From: an uncultured Coprococcus sp.
Lineage (GTDB): Bacteria; Bacillota; Clostridia; Lachnospirales; Lachnospiraceae
Assembly (NCBI GenBank): GCA_934277375.1
Contig: CAKQTZ010000004.1
Location: 186,001 to 250,000, forward strand
DNA: 64,000 nucleotides
Direction of reading: 5' to 3'
Each line of letters opens with the position of its first letter. Position 1 is the stretch's first letter. The notes beneath the pieces were generated by a model. The model searched no databases, was not told the DNA's origin, and saw nothing but the letters and a program-made list of their open reading frames with translations. This document shows positions 1-9,228 of the stretch, one piece after another. The position numbers and the translations under genes were made by a program.

Positions 1-603
1 ATCATAGCGTATACCGGTTCGACTTCATCTACATTCTATTTCCCAGACAGTGTGGAGACTGATGACGGATCATACCCGATAGACTATATAGTTGAGGATG
101 CTCCTATCATGGAAGGCGGAGAGAATTACAAAGTCCAGCAGGGCGCTGGTATGGCGGTTACGAAGTCAGACGAGGAACACGAGTATGCTTCATGTGAGTT
201 CCTCAAGTGGTTTACAAAAAAAGAGAATAACATCAGATTTGTATGCGATTCAGGATATCTTCCAGTTCAGAAGGAGACAAATAATATAGATGAATTCAAC
301 AAAATAGTGGAAGAGAACAATATAGAGGTAAATGATAAGGTATATGCGTGCGTAGAGAAGATAATGAGTGATTTTGATAATACCAAGTTCTACACCACAA
401 AAAACTTCGATAATGGATATGATGCAAGAAACGTATTGACATACAATATGGCAGATGCTGCCGATGATGCAAAAAAAACGGTCGATGCGGCAAAGGATGA
501 AGCAGCGAGACAGAAGGCTATAAATGAGTGTACTTCTGATGAGGCATTTGACAGCTGGTATGATGGATTTAACAGTGCCTTGGAGGCAGCAGTACAGAAA
601 TAA
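1..603 (+). CDS. Extracellular solute-binding protein of an ABC importer, C-terminal part (5' end outside window)
   Basis: The reading frame is open from base 1, so the gene starts upstream of the window; the GTG at 52 is internal. The visible 200 residues resemble the C-terminal lobe of family 1 sugar-type binding proteins: an 'AGMAVTKSD' strand, a helix 'ASCEFLKWFTKKENN', and the 'SGYLPVQKE' loop that in this family lines the ligand cleft. The last 60 residues are Ala/Asp/Lys-rich helices. Such proteins are lipid-anchored outside the membrane and deliver sugar to a permease. No permease follows; the next gene is a sensor kinase 43 bases away, so the protein may feed a sensor rather than a transporter. 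The family call is firm; the ligand is unknown. Confidence 0.8.
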   Translation: MIAYTGSTSSTFYFPDSVETDDGSYPIDYIVEDAPIMEGGENYKVQQGAGMAVTKSDEEHEYASCEFLKWFTKKENNIRFVCDSGYLPVQKETNNIDEFNKIVEENNIEVNDKVYACVEKIMSDFDNTKFYTTKNFDNGYDARNVLTYNMADAADDAKKTVDAAKDEAARQKAINECTSDEAFDSWYDGFNSALEAAVQK

Positions 604-646
604 TCATGATCGGAAATCATGTGTTTGAATGTGGGGTGAATACACT

Positions 647-3600
647 GTGAAGAGAAAGAAAAAGTTGTTCATAATATTTCTTGTGCCGGTCATCGTTATC
701 GTCATAGCGCAGGGAATAGTGCCGCTTCTCACGGTAGTGTTCAGTGGTATTAAGTCAGATATGGCAGAAAATGTCATAGATCTTGATAACCACACCGTAG
801 AAAACAGACAGGTTGTACTGGAAAATGATATGGTGGAGCACTGGAGATCAGTATATAAGGAAGAGGGTTTTCTCAACAGCAATCTGGCAGGTGTGCTGCG
901 GGATAACAATATGAACATGCAGGAATTCCTTAAGTCCAGGGATATGCAGCAGCAGTATCTGGAAGCGGTATTCCCGGACATGGTGGACACACTTCAGTAT
1001 AATCAGACATCCGGAATATTTCTGGTGCTTGCAAATGGCGAGTCAATTCAGAAAGCTTCTGCGTATAGCGGCTTTTTCCTCAGAGATTCAGATCCACAGA
1101 CCAAGACAGCATCGAACACAGACCTTCTTCTGGAGAGGGGAAGCAAGAAGCTGTCCCACAGTCAGTCCATATCACTTGACAGCGTATGGACCAGGGATTT
1201 TACATTTTCGGGGGCAGGCCAGAGAAGCTGCGATGATTTTTTTTATACTCCGTATATAGCAGCCCAGGAGAATCAGGGGATAGACATGGTCAATCTTGGC
1301 TATTGGTCGAGACCGTTTATTCTGGAGAATGATTATCTCGATAACCACAAAATGATAACGTATTCAGTACCGCTTATGTATGCAGGTACAGTGTATGGAA
1401 TAGTGGGAATAGAGATAAGTGTCAGTTATCTGGAGAGTTATCTCACGGTGAACAGTCTCGACAGTAATCTGAATGCCGGATATGCAATAGCAGTAAAAAA
1501 TGCTGATAACAGCTACGAGACCATCGTTGGCAAGGGAACTCTGTATGATGCCGTATCCAGAGATGACAGGAGCTTCACCCTTATAAGACAGAAGGATGCC
1601 ATATCCAGAGTGAGGGGGGCAAAGGTCGGCAAACAGGATATATATGCAGTGGAAAAAGAACTCGGTCTGTACAGTTCTAATGTACCTTACGAAGATACAA
1701 GCTGGGTGCTGTGCGGATTTGTAACTGCTGACTCCGTATATGGCATGGGGAATGCTATATTCAGAACCATTATCTTTTCCGTAATCATCAGTGTCGTTTT
1801 AGCTGCCATACTTGTGCTTTTCCTCACAAGATATGTGACTAAACCTGTTTACAGGCTTATGGAGAGCGTGCGCGGCGGAGTTGATGGTATACATGGATTC
1901 CGTACCTCGAATATTCTGGAGATAGATGAGCTTCATGATGTCATAGAGAAGCTTACGGATGCGCAGAAGCAGACAGAGGGACAGCTTCTGGAGGAAAAGG
2001 AGAGATACAGGATAGCCGTTGAGAGCTCACAGGATGTGTTCTTTACTTATAAGAAGAAGGAGCGCATACTGGAGATTGTAAACAGTGGCGTAAGCGACGG
2101 TGTGTGGGATTGTAGTGCCCATCCTGAGTTTATCAATAATGACTGTGTATATTCTGCGGATAAGAGTGAACTGTTAAGAGTTGTCCGAAATGCGAAGGAT
2201 ACACTCTATGTACAGTTCAGACTCAGGATGACAGAAGAAGAGGAATATGAATGGGTTGAACTCAACGGAATAGTCACACATGGTGCATCTGGTGATCAGG
2301 AGAGACTGGTGGGATGTATACATAATATCAACCATAGAAAGCTCCTTGAGGAGGCACAGCAGAAGGAACAGATATATGATGTGCTGACTTCGTTCTATAG
2401 ACTTGGCTATGGACTTCGGGCAGTCCAGGCTGCCAGGGCAGATAAGCCTGCCGGCACCATGCTCATGATCGATATAGATAAGTTTTCACGGATCAACGAG
2501 AAGTATGGACTGGTATTTGGAGATATAGTAGTTGAGAAACTGGCAGCCCTGATCATAGATGTCTGCAGGAAATTGATCGTAGAAGTTCCAGTGTTTGTAA
2601 GGGCTGGAGCGGATCAGCTTCTGGTATGGATTCCTGGAGAAAAAACAGAAAAGGTGTTAGGCGTTGCGGATGAGCTGCGGCGGGAAATCGGAAATCTCAC
2701 AAATGATAACTATCTCGAACTGAATTTCAGGTCAGGACTTTCGTATGCTGCAAATAGGGATATTAAGGCAAATGAGATATTTGATCAGGTCAGGATCGCC
2801 CTTACAGCGGCAAAGAATAGTGGACACGGAGATATGGTATATCAGGAGCTGCCACCGGATAATCTGGCATATATTGAGCCGGCCAGACTGTGCAGCATAG
2901 ATTCTGTGGACAGACTGGATCAGATGAGTCTGTCGTCCATAGCACTCAACCTTTTTGACAGGGGCAGTGAGGTGAGAGTGTCGATGGATCTGCTGGCATT
3001 GAAGCTGGAGGAGAAATACCATATCACGGATATCATAGTTACAAGATTTATGAAAGAGTATATGTCAAACAGCCGTACATACAGATGGCGCCGGGATGTG
3101 TCAGACGATGGATGGAATGGGATAGTGCACTGCAGTGACAGTGATTACGAGAGGTTTACGGCGGGTAACTATTTTCAGACTGCGCGTCCGATAGATGTTT
3201 CGAGCAGTGATAATCCTGTGTACGGAGCTTTTGTATGTGATGCCCACGGTATTGTGTATCACATGATGGACAATGGACAGTACAGTGGAAGCATTCTGTT
3301 TATGGGAATGGACGAGAAGATTCTGGACAACGAGACTGAAGCTAAGATATTTGATGAGATGGCGTCGATAATCCAGAACAGGGTAAATATACAGAGACAC
3401 GACATGTCTGCTCAGGCAAAATCAGATTTCCTTGCCCGTATGTCTCATGAGATAAGGACGCCTATGAATGGAATTATAGGAATGACTGAGGTGGCGCTGA
3501 GACCGGGACAGAGTGAGGACAAGCGGATAGAGTGTCTGAAGAAGATAGACAGTGCTTCAGGATATCTGCTTGGAATACTTAACGACATATTGGATATGTC

Positions 3601-4549
3601 CAAGATAGAGAGCGGTAAGATGAAACTTGTTCTCGGAAAATGCAGTGTGCCATCCATGATAGATAATATAATATCTATTATGGATGCCAAGATGAATGAA
3701 AAGGATATCCAGTTTGAACAGGAAGTTACTCTACAGCATAAATGGTTTTATGGAGATGAACTGAGACTGAATCAGGTTCTTGTCAATCTGCTCAGCAACG
3801 CTGCCAAATATTCAAATGCGGGAGGACACGTGAAACTCACGGTACGTGAGACTGAGGTGGATGATGGTTCTTCAGATATATATTTTGAGGTCAGAGATGA
3901 TGGCATAGGAATTCCAGAGAATAAACAACAGCTAATATTCCAGAGATTTGAACAGGCTGATGATTCTGCAAGTGCGAGAAAACAGGGAACAGGACTTGGA
4001 CTGGCTATCAGTAACAGGCTTGTCCATATGATGAATTCGAATATAAAGCTTGAGAGCCAGCCGGGTGTGGGAAGTATCTTCAGTTTCACAGTGAAACTAG
4101 AGAGAGTTGACCAGGATGACATCGTGGAAAACAGTTATGTTGAGAAGGGGGACTTCACAGGCCGGAGAGTCCTTGCTGTGGAGGATAATATGCTCAATAT
4201 GGAGATCATAAGAGCTATACTTGAGGAACGCGGCATGATAGTTGAGGAAGCCCATGATGGACAGGAAGCGGTTGGTATCATGGAGAATGTTCAGGATGGA
4301 TATTATGACCTTATACTGATGGATATAATGATGCCGGTCATGGACGGTCTGGAGTCTGCCCGGAGGATAAGACTTATAGACAGAGAGTATTGCCGGACTG
4401 TTCCAATAGTTGCCATGAGTGCAAACGCTTTTGATGATGACGTTAGAAGGTCCATAGCAAGTGGAATGAATGGACACCTTTCGAAACCTGTAAATATATC
4501 AAAGCTTGAAGAGATGCTGTCCAGGGTGTGGGATAAGGCAGGTGTATAG
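647..4549 (+). CDS. Hybrid sensor histidine kinase (Cache-like sensor, PAS, degenerate GGDEF, HisKA, HATPase, receiver)
   Basis: About 1300 residues. I chose the GTG at 647 because GGGGTG lies 9 bases upstream; an ATG at 629 is in frame but lacks a site. Order: membrane segment near residues 8-26, extracytoplasmic sensor of about 340 residues (Cache-like by size and layout, inferred), second membrane segment near 375-395, HAMP-like linker, PAS domain near 445-550, a diguanylate-cyclase-like fold near 580-720, HisKA with phospho-acceptor His934 in SHEIRTPMN, ATPase with N box NLLSNAAKYS and G boxes DDGIGIP and GTGLGLA, and a receiver with Asp1226 in LILMDIMMP. In the cyclase-like fold the GGDEF signature is replaced by RAGADQ, so it should not make c-di-GMP. 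It directly follows a solute-binding protein. No separate output regulator is adjacent. Confidence 0.92.
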   Translation: MKRKKKLFIIFLVPVIVIVIAQGIVPLLTVVFSGIKSDMAENVIDLDNHTVENRQVVLENDMVEHWRSVYKEEGFLNSNLAGVLRDNNMNMQEFLKSRDMQQQYLEAVFPDMVDTLQYNQTSGIFLVLANGESIQKASAYSGFFLRDSDPQTKTASNTDLLLERGSKKLSHSQSISLDSVWTRDFTFSGAGQRSCDDFFYTPYIAAQENQGIDMVNLGYWSRPFILENDYLDNHKMITYSVPLMYAGTVYGIVGIEISVSYLESYLTVNSLDSNLNAGYAIAVKNADNSYETIVGKGTLYDAVSRDDRSFTLIRQKDAISRVRGAKVGKQDIYAVEKELGLYSSNVPYEDTSWVLCGFVTADSVYGMGNAIFRTIIFSVIISVVLAAILVLFLTRYVTKPVYRLMESVRGGVDGIHGFRTSNILEIDELHDVIEKLTDAQKQTEGQLLEEKERYRIAVESSQDVFFTYKKKERILEIVNSGVSDGVWDCSAHPEFINNDCVYSADKSELLRVVRNAKDTLYVQFRLRMTEEEEYEWVELNGIVTHGASGDQERLVGCIHNINHRKLLEEAQQKEQIYDVLTSFYRLGYGLRAVQAARADKPAGTMLMIDIDKFSRINEKYGLVFGDIVVEKLAALIIDVCRKLIVEVPVFVRAGADQLLVWIPGEKTEKVLGVADELRREIGNLTNDNYLELNFRSGLSYAANRDIKANEIFDQVRIALTAAKNSGHGDMVYQELPPDNLAYIEPARLCSIDSVDRLDQMSLSSIALNLFDRGSEVRVSMDLLALKLEEKYHITDIIVTRFMKEYMSNSRTYRWRRDVSDDGWNGIVHCSDSDYERFTAGNYFQTARPIDVSSSDNPVYGAFVCDAHGIVYHMMDNGQYSGSILFMGMDEKILDNETEAKIFDEMASIIQNRVNIQRHDMSAQAKSDFLARMSHEIRTPMNGIIGMTEVALRPGQSEDKRIECLKKIDSASGYLLGILNDILDMSKIESGKMKLVLGKCSVPSMIDNIISIMDAKMNEKDIQFEQEVTLQHKWFYGDELRLNQVLVNLLSNAAKYSNAGGHVKLTVRETEVDDGSSDIYFEVRDDGIGIPENKQQLIFQRFEQADDSASARKQGTGLGLAISNRLVHMMNSNIKLESQPGVGSIFSFTVKLERVDQDDIVENSYVEKGDFTGRRVLAVEDNMLNMEIIRAILEERGMIVEEAHDGQEAVGIMENVQDGYYDLILMDIMMPVMDGLESARRIRLIDREYCRTVPIVAMSANAFDDDVRRSIASGMNGHLSKPVNISKLEEMLSRVWDKAGV

Positions 4550-4593
4550 ATGAGAAAGACATGGTGATCGTATGAGAGGTTTAGAATATTAGA

Positions 4594-4622
4594 TTGACCT
4601 AGTGATCAATATTACTTATATT
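4594..4622 (+). promoter_or_regulatory. Sigma-A type promoter before the second histidine kinase
   Basis: TTGACC at 4594-4599 and TATATT at 4617-4622 are separated by exactly 17 bases. It lies 62 bases upstream of the second kinase, suggesting separate transcription from the first. Inference from consensus match only. Confidence 0.55.
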
Positions 4623-4683
4623 TATTGTAAGGGGAAAATTGTCGTGACGGGGATTTCAGTGTATTTTGCCAAGGGGGATAAAT

Positions 4684-6552
4684 ATGACACAGCACTTACA
4701 GACAATGGTGTGTGAATACACCATACTGATCATTATGCTCTATATAGGCATAAGATGCCTTAACCAAAGGAACAATAATATCATAAGATTGTTCTCTCAC
4801 TTCGTATTTGGGGTCATCGTTTTCCAGATAATCAATATACCGGTTCGTATGGTGGATGCCGGACTTGTGCGCATGTCTCCGATGATCGTATTCGTACTCA
4901 ACTGCGGATTTATGATCGCAGAGACATTTGTCACATATGAATGGTTCTATTTCTTTGAGAGTATACAGAATTCTTTCTTTGTGAGAAATAGAACGCTGAA
5001 GGTACTGTGTGTGATCCCGCTGACGCTCATGGCGGTGTTGTGCGTGGCATCGTGGTGGAACGGATGGCTGTTTTATGTGGATGATGCCGGAGCTTATCAC
5101 AGAGGTTCCATATTTGCGCTGCAGATAGTGCTTCCGTATACATATGTGTTTGTGACCCTTGTAAGTGCCATAGTGTATACCATCACCAAGAGAGAGAAGA
5201 GATCAGCGGTCATCATAACAATAGCGTTTATACCGGCGCTTATCTGCTCGGTCCTTCAGGTTGTGGCAGGGGGCTCGTATGTTCTGGTGGGGCTGACTTT
5301 TTCTGCTATATTTGTATATACAGAGCTTTGCATGGAGGATATAAGAAAGGCAGAGAAGCTTGAGGTTATTGAGAGAGTCAATCATGAGCTTGAGGAGGCA
5401 CTTGATATGGCAAATAAGGCAAACAATGCCAAGACTGTGTTTCTGAATTCCATGTCGCATGATATAAGAACACCTATGAATGCCATAATTGGTTTTACTG
5501 ACCTGCTCAGCGATAATCTGTCAGATGAGGATAAGGCCAGAGGGTATATTGCAAAGATCAGATCATCAAGCGATTATCTGTTGTCACTTATAAATAATGT
5601 CCTGGAGATGGCCAGAATAGAGAGTGGTAAGACTGAGCTTGATGAGAGCGATGTGTCACTTAAGAGCCTTGATTCCGTGTACTGGCTGTTTGAGAGCCAG
5701 ATGAAAGAAAAAAATATTGAGTTTACATGGAATGTGAATGTGAAGCACAATAATATACGGTGCGATGCTGTAAAAATAAAGGAAATCCTGATGAATATCA
5801 TCAATAATGCGTACAAATATTCACTTTCCGGAGACAAGGTTGCAGTGAGGATAGAAGAGATCCCGTGTGACAGAGAAGGATACGTGAGGATACGCACGGA
5901 GATACAGGATACCGGTATAGGCATGACTGATGATTTCCTTGAGCATATATTTGAGGACTTCAGCAGGGCACAAACCTCGACAGAGAGCGGACAGTTTGGG
6001 ACAGGACTGGGCATGGCTATAGTAAAAAAGATAGTGGATCTTATGGATGGAGACATACAGGTTTCCAGCAAGCCCGGAGTGGGAACAACATTTACAGTTA
6101 CACTGGATCACAGGATATCAACGGATGTAGTGGATATAGGAAACGTTGAAAAGAGTACTGAGAATTACACATTTGAGGGAAAAAGGATATTGCTGGCGGA
6201 GGATAATGATCTCAATGCGGAGATAGCCGTGACAATACTGGACAATGCCGGGCTGCAGGTGGAGAGAGTCGGTGATGGAATACAGTGTATAGATGCTCTC
6301 GAGAAGGCTGAGCCTGGATATTACGATCTTATTCTTATGGATATACAGATGCCAAACATGGATGGCTATAAGGCTTCGATGTTGATTCGAAAACTCGATG
6401 ACAGCCGTCTTGCGAATATCCCTATTGTAGCTATGACGGCTAATGCGTTCAATGAGGATAAGAAGAAGGCCCTGGATGCGGGCATGAACGCACATATTGC
6501 CAAACCTATAGGTGCGACAGATCTTAAGAGAATTCTGTCAGAAATAATATAA
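4684..6552 (+). CDS. Membrane hybrid histidine kinase with C-terminal receiver
   Basis: About 622 residues. The start is the ATG at 4684, with AGGGGG 6 bases upstream; a TTG at 4666 in frame is less likely. The first 220 residues hold about six or seven hydrophobic segments with short loops, so the sensor is an integral membrane module, not an extracellular domain. Then HisKA with His259 in [10 protein letters not shown] box [11 protein letters not shown] boxes DTGIGM and GTGLGMA, and a receiver with Asp553 in LILMDIQMP and the conserved Lys in HIAKP. Kinase and receiver are similar in motif layout to those of the preceding gene, so the two may be paralogues. Signal and downstream partner are unknown. 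Confidence 0.9.
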   Translation: MTQHLQTMVCEYTILIIMLYIGIRCLNQRNNNIIRLFSHFVFGVIVFQIINIPVRMVDAGLVRMSPMIVFVLNCGFMIAETFVTYEWFYFFESIQNSFFVRNRTLKVLCVIPLTLMAVLCVASWWNGWLFYVDDAGAYHRGSIFALQIVLPYTYVFVTLVSAIVYTITKREKRSAVIITIAFIPALICSVLQVVAGGSYVLVGLTFSAIFVYTELCMEDIRKAEKLEVIERVNHELEEALDMANKANNAKTVFLNSMSHDIRTPMNAIIGFTDLLSDNLSDEDKARGYIAKIRSSSDYLLSLINNVLEMARIESGKTELDESDVSLKSLDSVYWLFESQMKEKNIEFTWNVNVKHNNIRCDAVKIKEILMNIINNAYKYSLSGDKVAVRIEEIPCDREGYVRIRTEIQDTGIGMTDDFLEHIFEDFSRAQTSTESGQFGTGLGMAIVKKIVDLMDGDIQVSSKPGVGTTFTVTLDHRISTDVVDIGNVEKSTENYTFEGKRILLAEDNDLNAEIAVTILDNAGLQVERVGDGIQCIDALEKAEPGYYDLILMDIQMPNMDGYKASMLIRKLDDSRLANIPIVAMTANAFNEDKKKALDAGMNAHIAKPIGATDLKRILSEII

Positions 6553-6628
6553 GGTATAAATTTCTGACGTTTCCACATAATAACTCCAAAGCAATTATTT
6601 AACATGTAATGGAGGGTTAAGACTGATC

Positions 6629-7174
6629 ATGAAGGCGACAGGAATAGTCAGACGTATTGACGATCTTGGAAGGATAGTGGTTCCAAAGGAGATCAGAAAG
6701 GTTCTAAGGATAAGAGAGGGCGACCCGTTGGAGATATTCACAGGCAAGGAGGGGGAGATAGTCCTTAAGAAATATTCTCCCATGGCAGATCTGACTGCTT
6801 TTGCACAACAGTATGTTGAGGCTATATCGCAGAGCCTTGGCCTGCCGGTGGCGATAACTGACAGGGACACGGTTATTGCTGTTGCGGGAATGCCGAGGAA
6901 GGAGCTTCTGGGTAAGGAACTGCACAGAGAGCTTGAAAGCGTGATAAATGACAGAAAGGCTATTGTGGCACGCCGTGGAGATGCAAAGTTTATCCACCTG
7001 GTAGCTGATGATATGGAATGTGATGGACAGGTGGTTCAGACCATTATATCTGAGGGAGATGCGGTGGGAGCCGTAATAGTTATAGTGAAGGACAGGGAGC
7101 ACAGGATAGGCGAGATAGAGCAGAAAGCAGCGGCCATAGCGGCATCATTTCTCGGCAAACAGATGGAGGGCTAG
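6629..7174 (+). CDS. spoVT: Stage V sporulation protein T, AbrB-type transcription factor
   Basis: 181 residues. Residues 1-50 are an AbrB swapped-hairpin DNA-binding domain (KATGIVRRIDDLGRIVVPKE, then LRIREGDPLEIF), characteristic of SpoVT; residues 55-178 match its GAF-like ligand domain. In Bacillus SpoVT modulates sigma-G genes in the forespore. ATG at 6629 with GGAGGG 12 bases upstream, a somewhat long spacing. It sits just before hup and the yabP/spoIIE block, the usual clostridial neighbourhood. A terminator follows at 7213, so it is probably its own unit. Confidence 0.93.
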   Translation: MKATGIVRRIDDLGRIVVPKEIRKVLRIREGDPLEIFTGKEGEIVLKKYSPMADLTAFAQQYVEAISQSLGLPVAITDRDTVIAVAGMPRKELLGKELHRELESVINDRKAIVARRGDAKFIHLVADDMECDGQVVQTIISEGDAVGAVIVIVKDREHRIGEIEQKAAAIAASFLGKQMEG

Positions 7175-7212
7175 CCCTTTGCTATAAGATTGAGCAAAAA
7201 GTGAGTAAAATC

Positions 7213-7243
7213 AAGGGGTTTCGGACTTGAAATCCCTTATTTT
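7213..7243 (+). terminator. Intrinsic terminator after spoVT
   Basis: Ten-pair stem AAGGGGTTTC / GAAATCCCTT (one G-U) with a 6-base loop, followed by ATTTTCC. It separates spoVT from the hup promoter immediately downstream. Confidence 0.7.
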
Positions 7244-7245
7244 CC

Positions 7246-7274
7246 TTGACAAATATAGTCATTTTAGGTATAAC
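7246..7274 (+). promoter_or_regulatory. Strong sigma-A promoter of hup
   Basis: TTGACA at 7246-7251, 17-base spacer, TATAAC at 7269-7274: one base off consensus overall. It leaves an untranslated leader of about 90 bases ahead of hup, consistent with a highly expressed gene. Confidence 0.8.
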
Positions 7275-7372
7275 TATACATGTTGAACTTAGAGGTTATG
7301 CGGTCATGGACATAGCTGTGTGTGATGGCAGAACATATAGAGTAATTAAACATTTTAAGGAGGAATCATCTA

Positions 7373-7645
7373 ATGAATAAGACAGAGTTAGTTGCAGCAA
7401 TTGCTGAGAAGACAGAATTATCAAAGAAGGACGCTGAGGCAGCATTAAAGGCTTTCACAGACGTTGTAGCAGACGAGTTAAAGAAAGGTGAGAAGATTCA
7501 GTTAGTTGGATTTGGTACATTCGAGGTATCAGAGAGACCAGCTAGAGAAGGTAGAAACCCAAGAACTGGCGAGACAATGACAATCGCTGCTTCAAAGGCA
7601 CCTAAGTTCAAGGCTGGAAAGGCATTAAAGGATTCAATCAACTAA
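7373..7645 (+). CDS. hup: DNA-binding protein HU
   Basis: 90 residues, the full family length. It has the HU fold: N-terminal helices, then [21 protein letters not shown], the beta arm with the conserved Arg-Asn-Pro, and ending in a helix. HU bends and compacts chromosomal DNA. Preceded by AAGGAGG 9 bases before ATG. The codon use is visibly more restricted than that of its neighbours (repeated AAG, GAG, TTA), fitting high expression. Followed after 16 bases by rqcP, so the two are probably co-transcribed. Confidence 0.97.
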   Translation: MNKTELVAAIAEKTELSKKDAEAALKAFTDVVADELKKGEKIQLVGFGTFEVSERPAREGRNPRTGETMTIAASKAPKFKAGKALKDSIN

Positions 7646-7661
7646 TCTTTATGGGTTTGAT

Positions 7662-7901
7662 ATGAGACTTGACAAGTACCTTAAAGTATCCAGAATAATA
7701 AAGAGAAGAACCGTGGCGAATGAGGCGTGTGACGCAGGCAGGGTTACGGTGAACGACAAGGTGGCAAAGGCTGGAACCGAGATAAAAGTTGGCGATGTTA
7801 TCGAGATAGCATTTGGCAATAAGACGGTGAAGGTTAGGGTGACCATGATCGCAGATTCAACGAAAAAAGAAGATGCAAAAGAGATGTTCGAGTATGTATA
7901 G
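7662..7901 (+). CDS. rqcP: S4-domain RNA-binding protein RqcP (YabO)
   Basis: 79 residues consisting of a single S4 domain: [23 protein letters not shown], then [20 protein letters not shown]. This is the YabO/Hsp15-like family; in Bacillus it works with RqcH on stalled 50S subunits in alanine tailing of aborted peptides. It lies between hup and yabP as in other Clostridia. The unit ends in the terminator at 7933. Confidence 0.9.
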   Translation: MRLDKYLKVSRIIKRRTVANEACDAGRVTVNDKVAKAGTEIKVGDVIEIAFGNKTVKVRVTMIADSTKKEDAKEMFEYV

Positions 7902-7932
7902 ATATTATATGTCCGGACATCGACGCATATAA

Positions 7933-7976
7933 AAATATGCCGGAATAAACGAAAGTTATTCTGGCATATTTTTTTT
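7933..7976 (+). terminator. Intrinsic terminator after rqcP
   Basis: A long stem, AAATATGCCGGAATAA paired with TTATTCTGGCATATTT, with a GAAA-type loop and an 8-T run. This ends the hup-rqcP unit. Its 3' arm overlaps a possible sigma-E -35 element for yabP. Confidence 0.9.
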
Positions 7977-7991
7977 GCACGTTCATATAGT
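7964..7991 (+). promoter_or_regulatory. Candidate sigma-E promoter for yabP-yabQ
   Basis: GCATATT at 7964-7970 and CATATAGT at 7984-7991 are 13 bases apart and resemble the mother-cell sigma-E consensus (GTCATATT / CATACANT). In Bacillus yabP is read from a sigma-E promoter. The -35 half lies within the terminator stem of rqcP. The match is imperfect in an AT-rich region, so this is tentative. Confidence 0.4.
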
Positions 7992-8021
7992 TTATTAAAT
8001 AGCTTGAGAAGGTTTGTGAAC

Positions 8022-8294
8022 ATGGGAGAAACAGGTGTATCAAAGTCTCATAAGATGACCATGGATAACAGAAAAAATATATCCATGACAGGGGTGACCA
8101 AGGTGACATCCATTGACCCGGATCTGGTCCTGCTTGTGACAGAACAGGGGAAGCTGAAGATAACCGGAAAAAATATGCAGGCAAATGCATTGGACCTTGA
8201 CAAGGGAATACTGGAACTTACCGGTTCTTTTACCGGACTTGTATATTCAGGAGATAAGGAGAGCGCATTTTCACTGAAAGGATTATTCAAATGA
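8022..8294 (+). CDS. yabP: Sporulation protein YabP
   Basis: 90 residues. Start at the ATG at 8022, preceded by GAGAAGG 9 bases upstream; an in-frame TTG at 8004 would place that site inside the gene. It carries the YabP/YqfC-type core: KSHKMTMDNRKNISMTGVTKV, DLVLLVTEQGKLKITGKNM, then LDLDKGILELTGSFTGLVY. It is a mother-cell spore-envelope protein of unknown chemistry. It overlaps yabQ by 4 bases (ATGA), indicating translational coupling. Confidence 0.93.
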   Translation: MGETGVSKSHKMTMDNRKNISMTGVTKVTSIDPDLVLLVTEQGKLKITGKNMQANALDLDKGILELTGSFTGLVYSGDKESAFSLKGLFK

Positions 8295-8635
8295 TAAGCG
8301 ATATGGTTATACATCAGGCTGAGGGATATGGACTTTGTATAGTTGTCGGCGTATGTGCAGGAATTGTTGGGGTGGTGATCAATGGGATAGCCAGAAGCCT
8401 TAGGAGGCACTGTGTGATATCAGGTCTATGCGATATATTGCTTTGGTTAGCATTAAGTGTAGTTGTTATGGTGGTGGAATATATATGCTGCGATGGTGAT
8501 ATAAGATTATATATTTTTTTAGGTTTTTTTTCGGGGTTTTTTCTTTCTTTTTGCACAATAAATTGGGTGGTTTCAAAAATAAGAGACTATATATTGTATC
8601 ATTTGAAAAACGATTCGGAAAAAGTGAAAAAGTGA
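8291..8635 (+). CDS. yabQ: Spore cortex biosynthesis protein YabQ
   Basis: 114 residues with four hydrophobic segments (near residues 13-32, 43-63, 69-90 with a short break), ending in a basic tail. YabQ is a membrane protein of the mother cell needed for cortex formation in Bacillus; the identification rests on topology, length and place directly after yabP, with which it overlaps. Sequence conservation in this family is low. Confidence 0.85.
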   Translation: MISDMVIHQAEGYGLCIVVGVCAGIVGVVINGIARSLRRHCVISGLCDILLWLALSVVVMVVEYICCDGDIRLYIFLGFFSGFFLSFCTINWVVSKIRDYILYHLKNDSEKVKK

Positions 8636-8649
8636 TAGCGAAAAGTGCG

Positions 8650-8678
8650 TTGACATAATTAGTCTTAAATAGTAAAAT
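8650..8678 (+). promoter_or_regulatory. Sigma-A promoter upstream of divIC
   Basis: TTGACA at 8650-8655, 17 bases, TAAAAT at 8673-8678. This vegetative promoter lets divIC be read independently of the sporulation genes before it. Confidence 0.75.
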
Positions 8679-8691
8679 TATGTCAATATGT

Positions 8692-8719
8692 TTGCTTGTG
8701 TGTGTATTTTTTGTATAAT
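8692..8719 (+). promoter_or_regulatory. Second sigma-A promoter upstream of divIC
   Basis: TTGCTT at 8692-8697, 16 bases, perfect TATAAT at 8714-8719. With the promoter at 8650 it forms a tandem pair, as expected for an essential division gene. Confidence 0.6.
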
Positions 8720-8772
8720 TTCACAAGAAAACACGAAAAATACGAAAAATACGATGATGTGGGAGCTTTTTG

Positions 8773-9096
8773 ATGAATAAGAGAGTCGGTAAGAAAAAGA
8801 CAAATAAGAATAACAGAATAACGACCAGAATGGGGATGATCATAGTTATAAGCTGTCTTATATTGCTGGCTGTAGTGGTTGTATATAAAGCCAAGGATCT
8901 TAATGCTCAGAAGCAGAGTCTGCAGGTCCAGGAGGCAGAACTTCAGGAACAGCTCCAAAATGCACAGGACGAGTATAAGCAGCTTGAGAAGCGTCAGGAA
9001 TACATGAAGACAGACAAGTATGTTGAGGATGTTGCCAGATCACAGCTGGGACTTGTGTATCCAGATGATATAGTTGTAAAGCCAAAGGTGAATTAG
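8773..9096 (+). CDS. divIC: Septum formation initiator DivIC/FtsB family
   Basis: 107 residues from ATG 8773 (GGGAG upstream). Architecture is that of DivIC: short basic cytoplasmic tail, one membrane segment (near 23-42), a coiled coil rich in Gln/Glu/Leu (45-80), then the conserved tail 'DVARSQLGLVYPDDIVV'. DivIC bridges FtsL and DivIB in the divisome on the outer face of the membrane. It has its own tandem promoters and a strong terminator directly after. Confidence 0.93.
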   Translation: MNKRVGKKKTNKNNRITTRMGMIIVISCLILLAVVVVYKAKDLNAQKQSLQVQEAELQEQLQNAQDEYKQLEKRQEYMKTDKYVEDVARSQLGLVYPDDIVVKPKVN

Positions 9097-9137
9097 ATAT
9101 ATAGTCAGGAGCTGACTGTGTATAGAAGAATAAAGTC

Positions 9138-9178
9138 AAAAAAAAGCGGGTGCTGATTTCAGCATTCGCTTTTTTTTT
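9138..9178 (+). terminator. Intrinsic terminator after divIC
   Basis: Stem AAGCGGGTGCTGA / TCAGCATTCGCTT with flanking A8 and T9 runs that extend the pairing. Very strong, and the A/T flanks make it work on both strands. Confidence 0.9.
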
Positions 9179-9228
9179 GCTATTGGCTGTGACTATACTT
9201 CATGTCACTATGATTAAGGAGGCCGGAT

